Origin: DATCRE01 sp964235605
GTDB taxonomy: Bacteria > Bacteroidota > Bacteroidia > Cytophagales > Cyclobacteriaceae
Direction: 5' to 3'
Assembly: GCA_964235605.1 (NCBI GenBank)
Contig: CAXSCR010000026.1
Coordinates: 1 to 56,315 of the forward strand
DNA length: 56,315 bases
Both the position numbers and the translations under genes were made by a program. The notes beneath the pieces are model-generated. The model worked only from the letters and a program-made list of their open reading frames with translations, was not told the DNA's origin and searched no databases. The stretch's first letter is position 1; every line of letters starts with the position of its first letter. Below are positions 51,926 to 56,315 of this stretch, in pieces.

Positions 51926-53023
51926 TTAGAATGAAGCGCTATTGCGATGTGCTTTATAGTTTGATAAGAACCGTATTTCTTTCTGGCAATAAGGTGTTCC
52001 ATCTACTCTAAAGATATCATGAAACCATAATGATGGCTCAGCTTGATAGGCCATTGCCCATGAATCCCATGGGTAGGTAGTTTGCGTTTTTCCGGCAACA
52101 AACCCCCAGCAATATCCACTAACATTATGTTTTTCAAGTATGGGTACTATATTTTCAAAAGTACTATTCAACCCTCTTGCCATATATTCAGTACAAAGCA
52201 TCGGACGGTTAAAACGTTCTAAGATTTTTATACGACGCTCCATCTCGTCAGGGCTTTCATAATTGTGAAATGTTATCACATCAGAATTATGCAGCATAAA
52301 TCTATCTAAAGGTTTTATCTTTTCTTCACACCATTCCCCAATCCAAACACCCGATGTTAAGGGCTGTATAGGATTCATTTCGCGAGTCCAGGCAAAGGCT
52401 TTCTCTAATAGCGCTAAACTTAAGTCTGCCTTATTCTCTGGCTCATGCGCGCCGTATGAAGTGGTATTCAGATTGCACGGTTCATTGAAAATATCCCATA
52501 CGTGTACGCGATGGTCATTTGCAAAGTGACCAACAACACCTTGCACATAACTTTTAAGACTATCATGTTGGCTTACATCTTTAAGAATATCAACACCGGG
52601 ACTTTGTAACCATCCTGAGTTATGAACACCTGGTGTAAACTCACGTTGCCCCACTTTTGGGTGTGGATTCCATACACCATCAAAGATTACGAACATAACA
52701 CCGATGCCATGGTTATCAGCCATCGATAAAAATGTTTCCATTCTATTTAGTAACCCTTTTGCATCATGCTCCCAAAGTAGGTGATGAAGAAAAACACGAA
52801 TTGAATTGAAACCCAAACTTCCTGCCCAGCCCAATTCTCTTTCAATGGTAATAGGATCAAACGTTTCAGCTTCCCACATCTCTAATTGATTGACGGCAGT
52901 TGAGGTGGCATAATTACAACCAAATAACCATCCTCTTTCTTTATACCAAGCATTAGCTTTATGTTCACTCCACTTCCCTTTCGCTAGGGTAGTTTTTTTT
53001 GATCTGATAGGTATATTTTTCAT
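51926..53023 (-). CDS. Glycoside hydrolase family 5-like protein, no signal peptide
   Basis: 365 residues from ATG 53023 (a GTG at 53044 is possible). TIM-barrel motifs: GFNSIRVFLHHLLWEHDA, acid/base Glu181 in WDIFNEPCN, and nucleophile Glu279 in MLCTEYMARG. It looks like a GH5/cellulase-superfamily enzyme; xylan, mannan or other specificity is not predictable. No secretion signal, so it may act on cytosolic oligosaccharides. It is the last gene of the minus-strand set after glf and the GH1 protein, 247 bp from the latter. Confidence 0.8.
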   Translation of the reverse strand: MKNIPIRSKKTTLAKGKWSEHKANAWYKERGWLFGCNYATSTAVNQLEMWEAETFDPITIERELGWAGSLGFNSIRVFLHHLLWEHDAKGLLNRMETFLSMADNHGIGVMFVIFDGVWNPHPKVGQREFTPGVHNSGWLQSPGVDILKDVSQHDSLKSYVQGVVGHFANDHRVHVWDIFNEPCNLNTTSYGAHEPENKADLSLALLEKAFAWTREMNPIQPLTSGVWIGEWCEEKIKPLDRFMLHNSDVITFHNYESPDEMERRIKILERFNRPMLCTEYMARGLNSTFENIVPILEKHNVSGYCWGFVAGKTQTTYPWDSWAMAYQAEPSLWFHDIFRVDGTPYCQKEIRFLSNYKAHRNSASF

Positions 53024-53291
53024 TAGCGGAAATCTTACTAACACTGTTAATTATAACCGTATGCAATAAGGATAAGGAATGAAGATTTGTTAGTTGTAGC
53101 GAACTTAAAAAATTAAAAAATGGGCTACTTTCTAGTTTAAAAAATAATCTTCACTCCTTGCTCCCAATGCAATCAACCTTTTGATTGATGCTCAAACTTG
53201 TTAGTTTCAACATTACAAATATGTCTGAAAAGGATACAGGAAAGTAAATGAAGATATGTGTGATCTTGTATAAGTATGTTTTTTACAAGAC

Positions 53292-55175
53292 TTAATTAAA
53301 GGCGTTTTCTGGAACTACTTCTTGAAGTATTGCTGTAGCCGAATTAGTGGCTTCCCATGTGCCAGATTGATCATCAATCATAAGGTTAAGAAGAGAATGA
53401 ATTAATTGGGGTATGTAAGAAAATGACGATAATATTGTTCTTAATGAAGAAGGGTTGATGTTGTATAAATTTTCTATTTCAAATAGGTCTTCATGATCCG
53501 TAATATCAACTCTTACATATAATGGTTTTAACTGTATATGGTTAAAGATATTCTCAGGCACATCAAACCAAGAAGGTATTAAACCAACAAATTTTATGTT
53601 TTCTAATACATAGGGGAGACTAAAGGTATCGTCACTTATATTGTAAAAGGTCTTCTCTTCATATAGGTCACTTGTGCTAATAACGGCCCAAGGATTATAA
53701 GTTTTAACAAGCTGTTCTATTTCATGAAGATCTTGTCCTGACTCAAGGTGTATGGTGTAACTTAAAATGCCGCGTAGTTTACAAATGTCGTGAATACATT
53801 CAGCAATCAAAGTATTGTTATTATTAGAAATTATAAACACAGATCTTGAAGCTGTATTTAATGGCTCTCGTTCACGTGCACTTTTTATAATAAATCTATC
53901 CTTTCTATTCCACCAAGCGGGTTGATCTAGTACAGGGTGTTGATATCTTTCACCTGCTGAAAATTTTTGCAATAAAGCAGCAAGGGCAGTAGCACGTGGT
54001 TCTCCTGTAGAGAGATCAAATATGCCAGCCTCATACTCAAATGGTAATTCTGTTAACAATTTGTTCCAACCAAAAGCGCCAAATATAGACCAAGCCGTAA
54101 TAGCCTTTACAGGTATATTATGTTGTAGACATGCCGTAGCTGTATCCATTTTTTCTTTTAACCAACGGATTTGTTCTTCTCTGGTACAATGCATATGCAC
54201 TTCGGTAAGTGCCAGTGGAATATCAAATCGTTGCCATGCCTCAAGTAACAGTTTCAACAATCCGTGTTGGTTGTGATGTTTAACACGTATGGCTTCTACA
54301 TCTGCATAGATATGTTGTTTGTTTCCACCCTGCGTATGAGCAGGGTACGCATTTATGTTTTCGTCTAAGTATCTTTCTGAAGTTAAGTAATAGTTTATTC
54401 CTAGTAAATCAGGCGGACAAATATTTTCTTGAAAGAAATACAGTTCCTTTTCAGGAATACCAAGCTCAATAAAATTTTTCCAAAGCGGATGATTACGGTC
54501 AACCTTTCCACATAAGAAATCATAGGTTAACCACCTGCGATGATTTTCAAAATCAGCTTGATATTTTAGTAAGGGTGTGCTATATGTTTTTCCTAAATCT
54601 TCAGTTTGAATCAGTTCGGCCTTTGGATTAATCTTTCTGATGGCCTGCATAGAAAGTACAATGCCTTTCAGCTGATTAAGCAACATCATTGTAAATTTAA
54701 AGTCATCTTTGCAATGTGGGTACCAAAAACCATATAACCCACTAAAGCGCGCTGTTGTTAGCGGTTCATTAATGGGTGTATATTTGGTTAACCATGGAAA
54801 TTGTTCTGCCACCTGAGTTGCATAGTCTACAAATTTTTTACTAAAATTTTCATCGCACAAATTGGTAAACGCAGGTCCACTACCATGATGTAGTAATCCA
54901 GCGATGGGGTTCATTCCATTTTGTACAATAGAATTGAGTTGCGTGGTTGCCCAACGCCAATCTATTTTAGTATGTGCATGTAGTTGATGCGATTCCCACA
55001 ATATTGGATAACGCAGCGCCTTCACGCCAAGTTGAGCAATACGTTCTATATCTTCACCACGTTGATAATGATTGGAAAAATCGAGTTGATCAAAAAAATT
55101 ATCACCAACCCGATTTATACTACATTCAATACCGCCCCATAACTCAGGGATGCATTTGTTTTGAGACCCGGTCAT
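53292..55175 (-). CDS. GH1-type glycosidase fused to a degenerate RmlD-like domain
   Basis: 627 residues. The GH1-like barrel (1 to about 400) has the acid/base in TPINEPLT (Glu137) and the nucleophile in LALTEVHMHC (Glu325). Residues about 443-627 align in pattern with the N-terminal part of dTDP-4-dehydrorhamnose reductase (RmlD): VFIISNNNNTLIAECI, DICKLRGILSYTIHL, KTYNPWAVISTSD. But the glycine-rich NAD motif is replaced by SNNNNTL and no active-site YxxxK is evident. Such GH1-RmlD fusions occur in polysaccharide gene sets. The start overlaps the glf end by 32 bp, so the pair is co-translated. Confidence 0.78.
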   Translation of the reverse strand: MTGSQNKCIPELWGGIECSINRVGDNFFDQLDFSNHYQRGEDIERIAQLGVKALRYPILWESHQLHAHTKIDWRWATTQLNSIVQNGMNPIAGLLHHGSGPAFTNLCDENFSKKFVDYATQVAEQFPWLTKYTPINEPLTTARFSGLYGFWYPHCKDDFKFTMMLLNQLKGIVLSMQAIRKINPKAELIQTEDLGKTYSTPLLKYQADFENHRRWLTYDFLCGKVDRNHPLWKNFIELGIPEKELYFFQENICPPDLLGINYYLTSERYLDENINAYPAHTQGGNKQHIYADVEAIRVKHHNQHGLLKLLLEAWQRFDIPLALTEVHMHCTREEQIRWLKEKMDTATACLQHNIPVKAITAWSIFGAFGWNKLLTELPFEYEAGIFDLSTGEPRATALAALLQKFSAGERYQHPVLDQPAWWNRKDRFIIKSAREREPLNTASRSVFIISNNNNTLIAECIHDICKLRGILSYTIHLESGQDLHEIEQLVKTYNPWAVISTSDLYEEKTFYNISDDTFSLPYVLENIKFVGLIPSWFDVPENIFNHIQLKPLYVRVDITDHEDLFEIENLYNINPSSLRTILSSFSYIPQLIHSLLNLMIDDQSGTWEATNSATAILQEVVPENAFN

Positions 55176-56283
55176 GATTCTGTAATTCTGATGATCCTTC
55201 TTTTAATTGTTTAAAGAGCGTAAGCGATTGTGCAACTACTTGGTCCATATTATAATATTTATAGGTACCAAGTCTGCCTGTAAAATAGGTGTTGTTCATC
55301 GTGGCAGCTAGCTCTTCATATTTTTTATATATCTGTTTGTTTTCTGGTTTTGGAACAGGATAATATGGATCACCTTCATCTGTTGGATGCTCATAAACAA
55401 TAGAAGTTTTATGATGCTTTTGACCTGTCAGATATTTGAACTCTGTTATACGTGTATAGGCCTGGCTATTCGGAAAATTAATAGTTCCTGTAGATTGATA
55501 ATTATCTGAATCAATAGTCTGGAATTTAAAATTAATAGATCTATAAGGAAGTTTCCCAAAACAATAATTAAAATAACTATCTATTGGGCCGGTATAAATT
55601 AATCGTTTGTGTGGTATTACATCAGCCACCTCGCGGTAATCGGTGTTTAGCATCACCTTAATGTTTGGATGCGAAAGCATATTTTCAAACATCTTCGTGT
55701 AACCGCCAGCTGGCATTACTTGATAGGTATCGGTAAAATACCGATCGTCTTTATTAGACCTAACCGGTATTCTTGACGTTACAGATGCATCTAATTCTGA
55801 TGGATCCATATCCCACTGCTTACGGGTATAGCCTTTAAAGAATTTCTCGTAAAGCTCTACACCAACCTGACTAATAATAACATCTTCTGAATTTTTTACT
55901 GAAGGCATGTTTACTGCTTTTGATAAATAAAAGTTTTGCACTTCTTCAGAAGAAAGATTCAATCCATATAATTTATTAATAGTTGTTAGATTTATCGGAA
56001 TCGGAACAAGTTGTCCATCCACGCTTGCAAGTACCCTATGCTCATACGGGCGCCAATCAGTAAAATTGCCAAGGTAGTCAAATACCTTTTTTGAATTGGT
56101 ATGAAATATATGAGGCCCGTACTTATGGATGAGTATGCCATCGTCATTATAGAAATCATATGCATTTCCAGCAATATGATTTCTCTGCTCAACAACTAAA
56201 ACTTTCTTATTCATTTGGCATGCAAGTCTCTCTGCGAGCACGCTACCGGCAAAGCCGGCCCCTACAATCATATAATCAAACAT
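55144..56283 (-). CDS. glf: UDP-galactopyranose mutase
   Basis: 379 residues, ATG 56283. The N-terminal FAD-binding motif MIVGAGFAGSVLAERLA (5-21), HIAGNAYDF, KYGPHIFHTN (substrate site), YEKFFKGYTRKQWDMDP, VMPAGGYTKMFENMLSHPNI and FTGRLGTYKYYNMDQVVAQS are all present. It converts UDP-galactopyranose to UDP-galactofuranose for surface glycans. It is complete and is the first gene of the set in the window; 32 bp lie beyond its start before the edge. Confidence 0.96.
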   Translation of the reverse strand: MFDYMIVGAGFAGSVLAERLACQMNKKVLVVEQRNHIAGNAYDFYNDDGILIHKYGPHIFHTNSKKVFDYLGNFTDWRPYEHRVLASVDGQLVPIPINLTTINKLYGLNLSSEEVQNFYLSKAVNMPSVKNSEDVIISQVGVELYEKFFKGYTRKQWDMDPSELDASVTSRIPVRSNKDDRYFTDTYQVMPAGGYTKMFENMLSHPNIKVMLNTDYREVADVIPHKRLIYTGPIDSYFNYCFGKLPYRSINFKFQTIDSDNYQSTGTINFPNSQAYTRITEFKYLTGQKHHKTSIVYEHPTDEGDPYYPVPKPENKQIYKKYEELAATMNNTYFTGRLGTYKYYNMDQVVAQSLTLFKQLKEGSSELQNHDRVSKQMHP

Positions 56284-56315
56284 AGATTTTTGCTTTAGCG
56301 TTAAGTTTTTGTAAT

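Noticed and set aside
1..56315. tRNA or rRNA genes, riboswitches
   Set aside because: I scanned the larger gaps for tRNA-like arms and known riboswitch cores and recognised none; a covariance-model search would be needed to exclude small RNAs.

Overview
This window most likely comes from a member of the Bacteroidota, probably of the Cytophagales type. The DNA is AT-rich. Shine-Dalgarno sites are scarce, and the best promoters read as the Bacteroidota consensus TTTG-N19-TAnnTTTG. There is a complete alternative complex III (act) operon joined to an aa3-type oxidase, a PorE-like OmpA/TPR/PD40 protein, and a secreted esterase with a type IX secretion-like C-terminal domain. No rRNA, tRNA or CRISPR array was seen.

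Layout. 1-4.7 kb is an accessory-looking stretch: the 3' end of an IS3-family transposase, a secreted PKD-repeat esterase, a 1.1-kb gene-poor gap, a single-domain response regulator and small hypothetical proteins. 4.9-11.3 kb holds a D-lactate/glycolate dehydrogenase-like FAD/Fe-S fusion, a MocR-type regulator, a membrane protein and a SirB1-type protein. 11.9-21.4 kb is envelope and core metabolism: acyl-CoA carboxylase carboxyltransferase, an MCE lipid-transport protein, a cell-wall amidase divergent from LptD, and LysS. 21.4-30.7 kb has proline dehydrogenase, AroB and AroA, a BtuF-like binding protein, a frameshifted RsbR-like gene, a second response regulator, a hydrolase, a methyltransferase and the PorE-like protein.

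31.0-46.4 kb is one long plus-strand respiratory operon: actA-B-C-D-E-F, coxB, coxA, ctaA, ctaB, two subunit III genes and subunit IV, with a strong promoter in front and a strong terminator behind. It encodes quinol oxidation by ACIII, electron transfer to the CuA/heme-copper oxidase, and heme A synthesis. actB is broken by an apparent one-base frameshift. A Sco-like protein without its cysteines, a DUF420 protein, a small CxxC protein and a DUF983 protein follow. A very large membrane histidine kinase ends that block. 51.9-56.3 kb, on the minus strand, is a polysaccharide-related set: UDP-galactopyranose mutase, a GH1 protein with a decayed RmlD-like tail, and a GH5-like hydrolase.

The most unusual feature is in the gaps between genes. 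At least four different repeat families (consensus GTCCACA, CCCAATR/CCTAATG, GGATAAC, CTAGCAG) all have an exact 7-nt period. They often sit right at stop codons, and in places are arranged as inverted arms. One forms a tandem array of four 119-120-bp palindromic elements between proline dehydrogenase and lysS. They recall the heptanucleotide STRR repeats of cyanobacteria, but I do not know of this set being described in Bacteroidota.
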